A DNA stretch of 64,000 nucleotides from Falsiruegeria mediterranea M17 (GTDB lineage: Bacteria; Pseudomonadota; Alphaproteobacteria; Rhodobacterales; Rhodobacteraceae): contig NZ_ONZG01000001.1 of the NCBI RefSeq assembly GCF_900302455.1, positions 372,001 to 436,000 on the forward strand, given 5' to 3'. Position numbers and translations under genes: made by a program. The notes beneath the pieces are model-generated. The model did no database searches and was not told the DNA's origin. It saw only the letters and a program-made list of their open reading frames with translations. Shown piece by piece: positions 42,991-52,088 of this stretch (its first letter is position 1; each line of letters starts with the position of its first letter).

Positions 42991-44243
42991 GCGCGCCCAA
43001 ATTCACCACACTCGGCTGCCGCCTGAACGCCTATGAAACCGAGGCGATGAAAGAGCTGTCGCAGCAGGCAGGTCTGAAAGATGCGGTGATCGTGAATACC
43101 TGCGCCGTGACGGCCGAGGCCGTGCGCAAAGCGCGCCAAGAGATTCGAAAACTGCGGCGGGAAAACCCGGACGCCCGGCTGATCGTCACCGGCTGCGCGG
43201 CGCAAACCGAGCCTCAGACTTTTTCTGCGATGGAAGAGGTGGACGCCGTCATCGGCAACACCGAAAAGATGCAGCCCGACACCTGGAAAGGGATGGCCGC
43301 TGATTTCATCGGCGAGACCGAGACGGTTCAGGTCGACGACATCATGTCCGTCACCGAGACCGCCGGTCACCTGATCGACGGCTTTGGCACCCGCTCGCGC
43401 GCCTACGTGCAAGTCCAGAACGGCTGTGACCACCGCTGCACCTTCTGCATCATCCCGTATGGCCGCGGTAACTCACGCAGCGTGCCTGCGGGCGTTGTGG
43501 TGGATCAGATCAAGCGGCTGGTGGACCGGGGCTATAACGAGGTTGTGTTGACTGGCGTTGACCTGACCTCTTGGGGTGCTGATCTGCCCGCCGAGCCAAA
43601 GCTGGGTGATCTGGTGATGCGCATCCTGAAACTGGTGCCGGATCTGCCACGCCTGCGGATCAGCTCGATCGATTCGATCGAGGTGGACGAGAACCTGATG
43701 CAAGCCATCGCCACCGAACCGCGCCTGATGCCGCATCTGCATCTGTCACTGCAACATGGTGACGATCTGATTCTGAAGCGAATGAAGCGTCGTCATTTGC
43801 GTGACGATGCGATCCGGTTCACTGAAGAAGCGAAGAAGCTGCGCCCTGAAATGACCTTTGGCGCCGACATCATCGCCGGCTTCCCGACTGAGACGGAGGC
43901 GCATTTCGAGAACTCGCTGAAACTGGTGAGCGATTGCGACCTGACATGGCTGCATGTCTTCCCCTATTCCAAGCGCGAAGGCACGCCTGCGGCCAAGATC
44001 CCCAACCAGGTAAATGGCAAGGTCATCAAGGACCGTGCAGCCCGCCTGCGCGCTGCCGGGGACGCTCAGGTTGCTCAACACCTACAGGCACAGGTCGGTA
44101 AAACCCACCATATCCTGATGGAAAACCCTCACATGGGCCGGACCGAACAATTCACCGAAGTCCGCTTTGATACTGCCCAGATCGAAGGGCAAATCGTGCG
44201 AGCGCCTGTGATTGGCATAGATGGCGTGCAGCTAGTCGCCTGA
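42987..44243 (+). CDS. mtaB: tRNA ms2t6A37 methylthiotransferase MtaB
   Basis: A 418-aa radical-SAM enzyme that adds a methylthio group to t6A37 in ANN-decoding tRNAs. The N-terminal MTTase domain has Cys11, Cys39 and Cys70 for one 4Fe-4S cluster. The radical-SAM motif CDHRCTFC supplies Cys147, Cys151 and Cys154 for the other. The N terminus FTTLGCRLNAYETEAM is typical of MtaB rather than MiaB or RimO. A weak TRAM region ends the protein. It is coupled to dapF by ATGA. Confidence 0.93.
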   Translation: MSAPKFTTLGCRLNAYETEAMKELSQQAGLKDAVIVNTCAVTAEAVRKARQEIRKLRRENPDARLIVTGCAAQTEPQTFSAMEEVDAVIGNTEKMQPDTWKGMAADFIGETETVQVDDIMSVTETAGHLIDGFGTRSRAYVQVQNGCDHRCTFCIIPYGRGNSRSVPAGVVVDQIKRLVDRGYNEVVLTGVDLTSWGADLPAEPKLGDLVMRILKLVPDLPRLRISSIDSIEVDENLMQAIATEPRLMPHLHLSLQHGDDLILKRMKRRHLRDDAIRFTEEAKKLRPEMTFGADIIAGFPTETEAHFENSLKLVSDCDLTWLHVFPYSKREGTPAAKIPNQVNGKVIKDRAARLRAAGDAQVAQHLQAQVGKTHHILMENPHMGRTEQFTEVRFDTAQIEGQIVRAPVIGIDGVQLVA

Positions 44244-44246
44244 GAC

Positions 44247-44945
44247 CTACCAGACACCCGGCAGGATGCGAAACCGGCGCGTTTCGCAATACGCCGCATA
44301 GCCTGGCAAGGTGTCCAGCAACACACGCTCTTCGATGGCTACTCGCAGCGACAAGGCTGCAAACACCGGACCCAGCATGATCAGGCTGGCCGTTGAGCCA
44401 AGCCAGACGCCCGCCCCCGACTGCATGATCAACGCCGACAGATACATCGGGTGGCGAACGAAGGCGTAAGGGCCAACATCCACCACATTTTGCCCTGAAC
44501 TTGATTGGTCTTCGACGTTCAGGATTGCAAACTGGTTCGCGAAGATCACCCAAATGATCAAGGCAAAGCCTACCAAGGCAACCCACCCGCCAATTGACGC
44601 AACCCACGGTACAGGCGGTGGCAACAGGTGCCAGGCAAACACATCGATCGGCACAAAGACAACCGACACCAGTAGGGTAACGAGGATAGCCACCGTCGCC
44701 CAGAAGTCCTGTGTTGGCTGGGCCGCGCTGAAAGGGGGCGTCAGGCGCGCCTCGAGGCTCTTTGGAGCCCACCATGCCAACATCACCGTTGCAGCGCTGA
44801 CAAGTGCGCCATAGGTCACGATCAGTTCGATCCCTCGTGGCCACATCCATGACCCGCTGACTGACGCTGCCGTGCCGATCAGGGCGACGAACAGCACGGT
44901 CAGCTGCACGACCACGTTCAACAAACCACGGACAACAAGAGGCAT
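44247..44945 (-). CDS. Integral membrane methyltransferase (ICMT/PEMT-like)
   Basis: A 232-aa protein with five or six membrane helices and a C-terminal isoprenylcysteine/phospholipid methyltransferase-type motif: VGPYAFVRHPMYLSALIMQS, RVAIEERVLLDTLPGYAAYC and ETRRFRILPGVW. These residues normally bind S-adenosylmethionine at the membrane surface. The substrate is unknown. The ATG at 44945 is preferred to a GTG at 44957. It is convergent with mtaB and lies just past the pet terminator. Confidence 0.8.
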   Translation of the reverse strand: MPLVVRGLLNVVVQLTVLFVALIGTAASVSGSWMWPRGIELIVTYGALVSAATVMLAWWAPKSLEARLTPPFSAAQPTQDFWATVAILVTLLVSVVFVPIDVFAWHLLPPPVPWVASIGGWVALVGFALIIWVIFANQFAILNVEDQSSSGQNVVDVGPYAFVRHPMYLSALIMQSGAGVWLGSTASLIMLGPVFAALSLRVAIEERVLLDTLPGYAAYCETRRFRILPGVW

Positions 44946-44962
44946 TCCAGACCCCACAAAAC

Positions 44963-44997
44963 AAAAAAACCCCCGGCACCTTGCGGGCCGGGGGTTT
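44963..44997 (-). terminator. Terminator of the petABC operon
   Basis: CCCCCGGC (44970-44977) pairs with GCCGGGGG (44987-44994); on the minus strand the stem is followed by GTTTTTTTGTTTT. It lies 27 nt after the petC stop and just before the methyltransferase gene. Confidence 0.9.
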
Positions 44998-45021
44998 CAA
45001 TTACCAGAGCTTTGATCCGGA

Positions 45022-45810
45022 TCAGGCTTTCTTCTTGCCTTTGACCGGAGCCCACAGGCGCTTGTTGGTCAGGTAGAGCAGAACCGACAGCAAGGTCAGG
45101 AACAGCACACCAACAAAACCGGCCTGTTTGCGGGCCATCATCTTTGGCTCAGCCGTCCACATCAGGAAGGCCGAGACGTCTTCGGACATCGCAACCACAT
45201 CGTTGGCGTGGCCATCGATGAATTCCACCTGCTCGTCCGACAGCGGCGGCGCCATCGAAATCCAGCCACCCGGGAAGGCGGTGTTTTCGTACAGGATGGT
45301 GCCTGCTTCTTCTTTTTCCTTGCCAGTGTAACCGGACAGCAGCGAGGCGATGTACTCCGCGCCACCCATACCTTTGACCAGCTGGTTGATACCCAGGCCA
45401 TAGGGGCCGTGGAAACCGGCACGCGCCTTGGCCATCAGGCTCAGGTCAGGTGCACCAGCATTGGTGTTAGCTGGGAAGTGGTCCGATGGGATCGCAGGGC
45501 GGTCATCGTCCAGCTCTTCGTCGTAGACCGAGAAGTTGTCAGCCGCGTAAGCACGCACCTGATCCTCGGGGATGCCGGGGCCGTCTTCGTCCGACAGGGT
45601 CCGCAAGGGGACGTACTGCAGGCCGTGGCAGGCTGCGCAAACCTCAGTGTAGATCTGCAGACCGCGCTGCAGTTGGTTTTGGTCGAATGTGCCAAAGGGA
45701 CCTTCGAACGAGAACGCAAAGTCCTCGATGTGCTGGTCGCCGCCACCTGCCGCAATTGCTGCGACAGGGGCAAAGGCCAGAGCGGCACCTAGTACAAGTT
45801 TCTTGAACAT
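45022..45810 (-). CDS. petC: Cytochrome c1
   Basis: A 262-aa subunit of the cytochrome bc1 complex carrying a covalent c-type haem. A signal peptide ends around AIAAGGG, the haem motif is CAACH (Cys58, Cys61, His62), and the axial Met is probably in the C-terminal half of the periplasmic domain ([11 protein letters not shown] region). A C-terminal helix ([18 protein letters not shown]) anchors it. It is the last gene of petA-petB-petC. Confidence 0.96.
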   Translation of the reverse strand: MFKKLVLGAALAFAPVAAIAAGGGDQHIEDFAFSFEGPFGTFDQNQLQRGLQIYTEVCAACHGLQYVPLRTLSDEDGPGIPEDQVRAYAADNFSVYDEELDDDRPAIPSDHFPANTNAGAPDLSLMAKARAGFHGPYGLGINQLVKGMGGAEYIASLLSGYTGKEKEEAGTILYENTAFPGGWISMAPPLSDEQVEFIDGHANDVVAMSEDVSAFLMWTAEPKMMARKQAGFVGVLFLTLLSVLLYLTNKRLWAPVKGKKKA

Positions 45811-45825
45811 GGGTTTCGGTCCCTC

Positions 45826-47157
45826 TTATTCGGCTGGCGTGGCGTCGGCGTCAGCCTTGCCATAATGCGCGTTGAAGTCTTCTTCGATGGTTTCCGGCTG
45901 CGGCAGCGGTTTCTCGATCACGCCCAGCAAGGGCAGAATGACCAGGAAGTAGGCGAACCAGTAAGCCGAACCGATCAGTGAGAAGGACGCATAGGGTTCT
46001 TCGGCGGGCATGGCACCCAGCCACATCAGGACAAAGAAGTCCACGATCAGCAGGTAGAACCACCACTTGAACATCGGGCGATACTGACCCGAACGCACGT
46101 TCGAAGTGTCCAGCCAAGGTGCCAGCGCCATCACGGCAATCGCACCAAACATCGCGATCACACCAAAGAACTTGGCGTCGATGATGCCACCGGTCACAAA
46201 GCTGACCAACTGCACCAGCCAAACGTCGGCGGTAAACGCGCGCAGGATCGCGTAGAACGGCAGGAAGTACCATTCGGGCACGATGTGTGCAGGTGTCACC
46301 AGAGCGTTGGCTTCGATGTAGTTGTCGGGGTGACCCAGGTAGTTCGGCATGAAGCCGACGATGGCCCAGAAGATCACCAGAACAACCGCAAGACCCAGGA
46401 AATCCTTGATCACGAAGTACGGCCAGAACGGCAGGGTGTCTTTCTTGACATCTTCTTTCGAAGTGCGGCGCACTTCAACACCGGTGGGGTTGTTGTTGCC
46501 CGTGGTGTGGAATGCCCAGATGTGCACGATCACCAGCGCCGCAATCACGAACGGCAGCAGATAGTGCAGCGAGAAGAAGCGGTTCAGAGTCGCGTTGTCC
46601 ACGGCCGGACCACCCAGCAGCAGGGTCTGGATCGGCTCGCCGATGAACGGGATCGCGCCAAACAGGCCGGTGATCACGGTTGCGCCCCAGAACGACATCT
46701 GACCCCAGGGCAAAACATAGCCCATGAAACCGGTGCCCATCATCAGGACAAAGATCAGCATGCCGATGATCCACGTGATTTCACGCGGCGCCTTGTAGGA
46801 GCCATAGAACAGGCCACGGAACATGTGGATGTAGACCGCGACAAAGAACAGCGAAGCGCCGTTCATGTGAATATAGCGGATCATGTAACCACCATTCACG
46901 TTGCGCATGATGTGCTCGACGCTGGCAAACGCCAGGTCAACGTGCGGGGTATAGTGCATCACCAGAACGATACCGGTGACAATCTGCAGCACCAGGCAGA
47001 ACGCCAGGACGATGCCCCAGATCCACCACCAGTTCAGGTTCTTGGGGGTGGGGATCATGATGGTGTCGTAAATCAGGCCGACGATGGGCAGGCGGCTGTG
47101 CAGCCACTTTTCGCCATTGCTCTTCGGCTCGTAATGATCGTGCGGAATTCCGGACAT
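45826..47157 (-). CDS. petB: Cytochrome b of the bc1 complex
   Basis: A 443-aa membrane protein with about eight helices binding haems bL and bH. Characteristic stretches are [60 protein letters not shown], and the quinol-site PEW in [19 protein letters not shown]. It lies 12 nt after petA and 15 nt before petC. Confidence 0.97.
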   Translation of the reverse strand: MSGIPHDHYEPKSNGEKWLHSRLPIVGLIYDTIMIPTPKNLNWWWIWGIVLAFCLVLQIVTGIVLVMHYTPHVDLAFASVEHIMRNVNGGYMIRYIHMNGASLFFVAVYIHMFRGLFYGSYKAPREITWIIGMLIFVLMMGTGFMGYVLPWGQMSFWGATVITGLFGAIPFIGEPIQTLLLGGPAVDNATLNRFFSLHYLLPFVIAALVIVHIWAFHTTGNNNPTGVEVRRTSKEDVKKDTLPFWPYFVIKDFLGLAVVLVIFWAIVGFMPNYLGHPDNYIEANALVTPAHIVPEWYFLPFYAILRAFTADVWLVQLVSFVTGGIIDAKFFGVIAMFGAIAVMALAPWLDTSNVRSGQYRPMFKWWFYLLIVDFFVLMWLGAMPAEEPYASFSLIGSAYWFAYFLVILPLLGVIEKPLPQPETIEEDFNAHYGKADADATPAE

Positions 47158-47169
47158 GTAAGAGCCTCC

Positions 47170-47730
47170 TTAACCGAGCTTGAGTGTGGTTGCGTCGACG
47201 AATTCGGCGATCGGAACCGGCAGGTTTTCAGGCGCGGGACCCTTACGGATACGGCCCGAGGTGTCATAGTGCGAACCGTGGCAGGGGCAGAACCAACCGT
47301 GGAACTCGCCTGCGCCGTCACCCAAAGGCACACAGCCCAGGTGGGTACAAACACCCATCATCACCAGCCATTCGCCAGCTTCGTCCATCGCGCGGTTTTC
47401 ATCCGATGCGTCCAGACCAGGCTTGTTGGCGTTGCGATCGTCGTTGTCGATCAGGTCGGCCAGGTCAACGGCACGTGCCTCGTCGATCTCTTCCTGAGTG
47501 CGGCGGCGAATGAACACCGGCTTGCCCAGAAACTTAACACTGATTTGAGTGCCAACCTCGACACCGCTCACGTCCACGCGAATCGAGGACAGCGCCTGAA
47601 CGTCCGCCGACGGGTTCATTTGGTTGACCAGAGGCCAAACGGCAGCCCCTGCGGTTACAGCACCTGCGCCAGCGGTGGCGTAGTAGAGGAAATCTCTGCG
47701 GGTGCCTTCGTGGTCTTCTGCGTGGGACAC
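47170..47730 (-). CDS. petA: Ubiquinol-cytochrome c reductase iron-sulfur subunit (Rieske)
   Basis: A 186-aa Rieske protein. The Tat-type motif TRRDF is at residues 10-14, followed by a membrane anchor (residues 15-36). The 2Fe-2S ligands are in CTHLGC (Cys128, His130, Cys133) and CPCHGSHYD (Cys148, Cys150, His151). The start is a GTG at 47730 preceded by GGAGAA. It gives the usual [20 protein letters not shown] opening; the in-frame upstream extension to 47772 is not typical. First gene of petABC. Confidence 0.95.
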   Translation of the reverse strand: MSHAEDHEGTRRDFLYYATAGAGAVTAGAAVWPLVNQMNPSADVQALSSIRVDVSGVEVGTQISVKFLGKPVFIRRRTQEEIDEARAVDLADLIDNDDRNANKPGLDASDENRAMDEAGEWLVMMGVCTHLGCVPLGDGAGEFHGWFCPCHGSHYDTSGRIRKGPAPENLPVPIAEFVDATTLKLG

Positions 47731-47942
47731 GAGGTTTTCTCCGATTCCAGCGCCCGGCGAACGGGCAAACATGCATCAGCACCACACGAATGCGGTGACT
47801 TATCGCGGGTGTCTAGCGGCAGGAAATTGGTTCGTCCAGCGGTCATAGGCGCGCAGGAGTGAGTTATTCGCATTTCATGTCGCGGTGCGGACACATAATT
47901 TCAAGCAGCAGCACCTGCGAAACTCCAATTTCCAGCCGATTC
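47731..47942. promoter_or_regulatory. Upstream region of petABC
   Basis: 212 nt between petA and the upstream, same-strand GST gene. It should hold the pet promoter, but no convincing -35/-10 pair or Rho-independent terminator was found. Confidence 0.35.
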
Positions 47943-48554
47943 TCATCCTTCGGGTGGTCGAGTCGCTTCCAAACTGGGCCGCGATTCGAATCCAGCGTAC
48001 CATGCGGCCAAGGCATCATTTCCCTTGCGCCATCCGCGCGCATCGTGGCGGAAATCCACATACCCCAGGGCACAAGCCACCGCGATTTGACCCATGTCCA
48101 AAGGCCCCGCCAAATGCGCCATCCAACGTTGGTTCAACGCAGCACAAGCCCGTTCGATCTTGAACCACTGCGCATCAGCCCAACTGCCCCATTGCATTCC
48201 TTCGGGACGAAGCCGACCTTCGTAAGTAATTAGCAGGGCGGCATCCAATATCCCGTCCGCCAGGGCCTCCAGCGTCAACGTGTCCCACCGGGCATTGCCG
48301 TCGGGGTAAAAACCACCTTGGGCGCGCGCATCCAAAAACGCGCAAATCACCCGGCTGTCGAACAGAGTCGGTCCGTCTGGACGCTCGAGCGCGGGCACTT
48401 TGGTCAGGGGATTCTTACCCATCAAGGGATCAGCCGGGTCCAGAGGCGTGCCGCTGGCACCAATCAGTTCGACATCATCCAGCTGGCCGGTTTCATGCAA
48501 AAGCACCATGACTTTGCGCACATAGGGCGACGTCGGGCTGTAGTAGAGTTTCAT
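47943..48554 (-). CDS. Glutathione S-transferase family protein
   Basis: A 203-aa GST. The thioredoxin-like N-terminal domain opens MKLYYSPTSPYVRKVMVLLH and includes the cis-Pro segment LTKVPALERPDG and DSRVICAFLD. The C-terminal helical domain ends AAWYAGFESRPSLEATRPPE. The ATG at 48554 follows GGGAG; the upstream frame extension is discarded. The substrate is unknown. It is divergent from the amidohydrolase gene. Confidence 0.88.
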   Translation of the reverse strand: MKLYYSPTSPYVRKVMVLLHETGQLDDVELIGASGTPLDPADPLMGKNPLTKVPALERPDGPTLFDSRVICAFLDARAQGGFYPDGNARWDTLTLEALADGILDAALLITYEGRLRPEGMQWGSWADAQWFKIERACAALNQRWMAHLAGPLDMGQIAVACALGYVDFRHDARGWRKGNDALAAWYAGFESRPSLEATRPPEG

Positions 48555-48728
48555 GGCGATTGCTCCCTGATCCATCCAATTGTCTTGCGCAAATGTGTAG
48601 CCATCACGGCCAAGGTTTCAATTTCTTTCGTTATCAACCCTTGGTCTCTGCGCGTCGGAGCTTTCCTTTCACAAAAAGCGGTCCAAATGGGTCATGATAA
48701 GCTCAATGTATGATTGGAGGTCACCTGA

Positions 48729-49616
48729 ATGGCAAAATTTCCGACACTTTTGAGCGCCCTGTTAATAGCATCGCTTCTAACGACAGCTGTGTTGGCAGAT
48801 GACCGCACCCCGATCGGCGACGCAGTGCATGACTTGCCAATCTTTGACGCTCACATCCACTACAAGGAACCTGCCTGGGACGCCTATCCGGTCGAAAGCG
48901 TCATCGAAATGATGGATCGCAACGGTGTGGCAATGGGGCTGGTGTCTTCCACTCCGGACGAGGGCACCATCATGTTGTGGGAATATGCCCCCAATCGCAT
49001 CATTCCCGAACTGCGCCCCTATCACGGCAATGCGGGGTCATCGAATTGGACCAAGGCCACGGATATGGAGGCCTATCTGGCCGACCGCCTGACCCGCTAT
49101 CCGCACCAAGGAATCGGAGAGTTTCACATTCACCGCCTTGATACCTCGGACGAGCCGCTGTTTCGTTCTGTCATCAAAATGGCCCGCGCGCGCGATATCT
49201 ACCTGCATGTGCATTCCAGCACCGACCCCATTCGTTGGCTTTACTCCCTCGACTCAAAGGTCAAGATCATCTGGGCTCATGCCGGTCTAGGGGACAGCGC
49301 AACGGCGGTTTACGAGTTGATGAACAACTATCCCGACCTACTTGCCGACACCTCATTGCGGGAAAATGAGATTCTGGGCTGGGGGCGGGGTCTGGACCCG
49401 GATTGGGAAAAGGTAATCTTCGCGTTCCCGGATCGCCTAATGGTGGGCAGCGACACCTGGGTGAATGGTCAATGGGATGATTATGACGAGATCATTCAAT
49501 CGAACCGCGCCTGGCTAGCCCAGCTACCGCGCGACATTGCCGAGCAGATCGCCTTTCGCAATGCCGAGCGTGTCTTTGGTCGCCAGATCTCGATGGATCA
49601 GATCGGCACACGCTAG
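48729..49616 (+). CDS. Exported amidohydrolase-family protein
   Basis: A 295-aa protein with a signal peptide (KFPTLLSALLIASLLTTAVLA) and a metal-dependent TIM-barrel hydrolase fold. Likely metal-binding residues are in FDAHIHYK (HxH), GEFHIHRL, LHVHSS and IIWAHAGLGD. A catalytic-type Asp is in LMVGSDTWV. Amidohydrolase-2-like proteins include decarboxylases and lactonases, so the reaction is open. Secretion is unusual for this family. GGAGG lies just upstream. Confidence 0.8.
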   Translation: MAKFPTLLSALLIASLLTTAVLADDRTPIGDAVHDLPIFDAHIHYKEPAWDAYPVESVIEMMDRNGVAMGLVSSTPDEGTIMLWEYAPNRIIPELRPYHGNAGSSNWTKATDMEAYLADRLTRYPHQGIGEFHIHRLDTSDEPLFRSVIKMARARDIYLHVHSSTDPIRWLYSLDSKVKIIWAHAGLGDSATAVYELMNNYPDLLADTSLRENEILGWGRGLDPDWEKVIFAFPDRLMVGSDTWVNGQWDDYDEIIQSNRAWLAQLPRDIAEQIAFRNAERVFGRQISMDQIGTR

Positions 49617-49712
49617 GAAAACTCATTCGTGCCCCAACGTCGCGTTTGTGCAGACGATAGGCAGGCTTCTACTCTTGGGCTTAGTTCTAGATCGACCTGA
49701 CGAGGTGCCCGC

Positions 49713-50612
49713 GTGCCCGAAACATCAACTTTGCAACGAGGCACCTGCCAGATCCGCGATGTCGACCTCAGCTATGTTGAACGGCACGTCGACAAGCGCG
49801 GACAGGGACCTACCCTGCTTTTTGCTCATGCCACGGGGTTTCACGCACGTGTTTGGGATCAGGTCATCAGCCACCTACCTGCTGCACATTCTATTTGCGT
49901 GGACCTGCACGGGCACGGGCATTCCAGCGGAGGTCCGTTTTCCGACTGGTCCGAGTTGGGCGACGAGTTGTCCACATTCATCCAAACTCTGAACCTGACC
50001 AACGTGGTCTGCATAGGACATTCCCTTGGCGGCCATGTTCTGACGCAAACAACGATTAAAAAACCGAAAACCGTACGCGCCCTGGTGCTTGTTGATCCGG
50101 TCATCATGCCGCCCGAAATTTATGCCCTCGGCCAAGCCCTGTTTCCCAAGGGTGCCCAGCACCCTGCGGCACAACGCAAGCGGAACTTTACCTCGGTCCA
50201 AGAGATGGTCGACCGTTTCCGCGACCGCCTCCCCTATTCGCTGTTCACACCGCAGGCTTTGCAAGATTACTGCGAACACGGGCTTTTGCCGTCGGATGAC
50301 GGGCTAACGCTCGCCTGCCCACCCGAGGTCGAGGCGAGCTCGTACATGCTGCCTATGACCGGCGCGTTCATCCTGAATCAGTTGGATCAGATCGCTTGCC
50401 CGGTCACGGTCATGCGCAGTCACACAATGGACCTGAAGAGCTTGGCGGACTTCACCCGTTCACCAACTTGGCCTGGACTGGCTGACGCCTTGCCAAACGG
50501 GACGGATGTTCATCGCCCGGACCTGTCCCATTTCATGCCCATGCAAGACCCTGCTTTTGTGGCAGAGCATGTTGCGCGCGCCGCGCAGCTGGATCAGGTT
50601 CAACCGGCGTGA
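49713..50612 (+). CDS. Alpha/beta hydrolase
   Basis: A 299-aa hydrolase of the alpha/beta fold. The oxyanion region HATGFHARVWDQVI, the nucleophile elbow GHSLGGH and the C-terminal His in PDLSHFMPMQDPAFV are present. Substrate unknown. Translation starts at a GTG (49713) preceded by GAGGT. The 3' end overlaps the convergent PaiB-like gene by 13 nt. Confidence 0.85.
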   Translation: MPETSTLQRGTCQIRDVDLSYVERHVDKRGQGPTLLFAHATGFHARVWDQVISHLPAAHSICVDLHGHGHSSGGPFSDWSELGDELSTFIQTLNLTNVVCIGHSLGGHVLTQTTIKKPKTVRALVLVDPVIMPPEIYALGQALFPKGAQHPAAQRKRNFTSVQEMVDRFRDRLPYSLFTPQALQDYCEHGLLPSDDGLTLACPPEVEASSYMLPMTGAFILNQLDQIACPVTVMRSHTMDLKSLADFTRSPTWPGLADALPNGTDVHRPDLSHFMPMQDPAFVAEHVARAAQLDQVQPA

Positions 50613-51226
50613 TCGACGTCCCGCATCCATTGCGCCAAGACGTCAACCTCTGATCCCACGCCAGACGCCTCAATGCCCTTGGCCGCACCAAGTCGCGCGT
50701 CCGTGGTTTTGTTCTGATTCAACTTCCAGGTACTTTGAACGTCCTCGATCATCAGACGGCACGGTACGATCTGACGCATCATTCGACCCAAAGCCTCGGG
50801 GTCCATCTTGTCGGCGGTCCAAGCTGGTTTCGGGGCAAGACGCGCCTCGAACACGGCTGACTGGCGATCCAGCAAGCTGCGCAGCTCTTCCTGAGGTCGC
50901 AGTTCAAGCCGTCCGATCAGATGCACCGCAACGTAGTTCCACGTGGGCACCTGATCCGGTATTCCGTACCAGTCGGGCGAGACATAGGCATCCGGCCCGC
51001 TCACCGCGAGGCGGGTTTGCAGCGGCTGCTTGAGCGCCCTGACAATCGGGTTCGATCGCACAAGGTGCAGATCAGCCCAAGCCCCGTCATCCGACAGAAC
51101 AAACGGCACATGGGACAGCAACGGCGCGCCGTCGACTGAAACCGCAAGAACACCGAATCCCCGCTCGCGGGTGAATTGCAGGTTGGTTTCATGTTCAGCG
51201 GTGCGAAAAACCGGATTTGGATGCAT
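50600..51226 (-). CDS. PaiB-family FMN-binding split-barrel protein
   Basis: A 208-aa protein of the PaiB family (FMN-binding negative regulator in Bacillus, related to pyridoxamine oxidase-type split barrels). Motifs: MHPNPVFRTAEHETNLQF, VPFVLSDDGAWADLHLVRSN, DAYVSPDWYGIPDQVPTWNY, WTADKMDP and IEDVQSTWKLNQNK. The ATG at 51226 follows GAGGG. Its upstream region is the antisense of the FMN riboswitch, so a flavin-binding protein and a flavin-sensing RNA diverge from the same spot. DNA binding by PaiB proteins is not certain. Confidence 0.85.
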   Translation of the reverse strand: MHPNPVFRTAEHETNLQFTRERGFGVLAVSVDGAPLLSHVPFVLSDDGAWADLHLVRSNPIVRALKQPLQTRLAVSGPDAYVSPDWYGIPDQVPTWNYVAVHLIGRLELRPQEELRSLLDRQSAVFEARLAPKPAWTADKMDPEALGRMMRQIVPCRLMIEDVQSTWKLNQNKTTDARLGAAKGIEASGVGSEVDVLAQWMRDVDHAG

Positions 51227-51291
51227 CACTTTTCCCTCTGGCTTGCAGAATCGGTCTTGCAGAACCCGTGCGCCATTGGCAAGGTCTGCGT

Positions 51292-51434
51292 CGTTCTCAG
51301 GGCGGGGCGAAATTCCCCACCGGCGGTATGCGGGCATCATGACCCGTAAGCCCGCGAGCGGCCCTTTTCCAAGGGTGTCAGCAGATCTGGTGAGATGCCA
51401 GAGCCGACGGTCATAGTCCGGATGAAAGAGAACG
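51292..51434 (+). ncRNA. FMN riboswitch (RFN element) upstream of ribH
   Basis: The conserved RFN sequence is clear: closing stem P1 CGTTCTC (51292-51298) with GAGAACG (51428-51434). In between lie CAGGGCGGGGCGAAATTCCC, CACCGGCGGTA, GCCCGCGAGCG, GTCAGCAGATCTGGTGAGA, GCCAGAGCCGACGGTCATAG and TCCGGATGAAAGAG. It ends 72 nt before the ribH start. FMN binding normally lowers expression of the downstream gene, here probably at translation start since no clear terminator follows. Confidence 0.95.
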
Positions 51435-51506
51435 TGCAGGACGGGGATAGGCCCGGCCCTGTTCGTGATCGCCTTGGGTGACGTGTCAGAACCAAAGGAG
51501 ATTACG

Positions 51507-51947
51507 ATGACACACACCCGCTATGCCTTCATCAAGGCACAATGGCATGCCGATATCGTCGACCGCGCGCTCGACGGTTTTCAGGAATTGATCCCAGCAG
51601 ATCAAATTGACGTCTTTGATGTCCCCGGCGCGTTTGAAATGCCCCTGCTGGCTCAGGAGCTGGCCAAGACCGGTCAATATGCCGCCATTGCCTGTGCGGC
51701 CTTCGTTGTAGATGGCGGCATCTATCGTCACGACTTCGTGGCGCAGGCCGTGGTTGACGGGCTGATGCGCGCAGGCATGGACACCGGCGTTCCGGTGCTG
51801 TCAGTCTCGCTGACGCCGCACCAGTATCAGGAAACCGATCACCACAACGCGATCTACCGCGCGCATTTTGTGGAAAAGGGCCGCGAGGCGGCAAACGCCG
51901 CCCTTATGATCGGCCAGACCCGCGCCAAATTGGCGAACGCGGCCTGA
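51507..51947 (+). CDS. ribH: 6,7-dimethyl-8-ribityllumazine synthase, type II (RibH2-like)
   Basis: A 146-aa lumazine synthase that joins 5-amino-6-ribitylaminouracil and dihydroxybutanone phosphate in riboflavin synthesis. Features: IKAQWHADIVDRAL, FDVPGAFEMPLLAQELAKTG, VVDGGIYRHDFVAQAVVDGL (catalytic His about 75) and VPVLSVSLTPHQY. The GIYRHDFVA form and ending resemble RibH2 of Brucella and Mesorhizobium rather than the operon-encoded RibH1. The ATG at 51507 has AAAGGAG upstream. It is controlled by the adjacent FMN riboswitch. Confidence 0.92.
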   Translation: MTHTRYAFIKAQWHADIVDRALDGFQELIPADQIDVFDVPGAFEMPLLAQELAKTGQYAAIACAAFVVDGGIYRHDFVAQAVVDGLMRAGMDTGVPVLSVSLTPHQYQETDHHNAIYRAHFVEKGREAANAALMIGQTRAKLANAA

Positions 51948-51967
51948 CACTTCACCCTTTTGAAAAT

Positions 51968-52007
51968 ACTCCGGGGGAGTCGCGCAAGCGACGGGGGCAG
52001 CGCCCCC
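51968..52007. repeat. Triple stem-loop intergenic element between ribH and aroC
   Basis: Three adjacent hairpins: ACTCC-GGG-GGAGT (51968-51980), GTCGC-GCAA-GCGAC (51979-51992) and GGGGGC-AGC-GCCCCC (51993-52007). The first two share two bases and cannot both form fully. The motif looks like a short intergenic repeat I associate with Rhodobacteraceae genomes. It might also act as a terminator or RNA-stability element after ribH. Only one copy is in the window. Confidence 0.6.
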
Positions 52008-52088
52008 TCCCCCGACCGCGTCAAAGCAAATCCTCTTGAGACCCAAAGCCCAGCCCGCTAAGCACGGGGTCGCAAAGGAGCACGCCCC

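Noticed and set aside
46285-47862. 525-aa open frame on the plus strand
   Set aside because: Antisense to petB and petA, with a shadow-frame composition.
51227-51517. N-terminal extension of the PaiB-like protein
   Set aside because: The extra ~97 codons are the antisense of the FMN riboswitch; the PaiB family begins at MHPNPVF.
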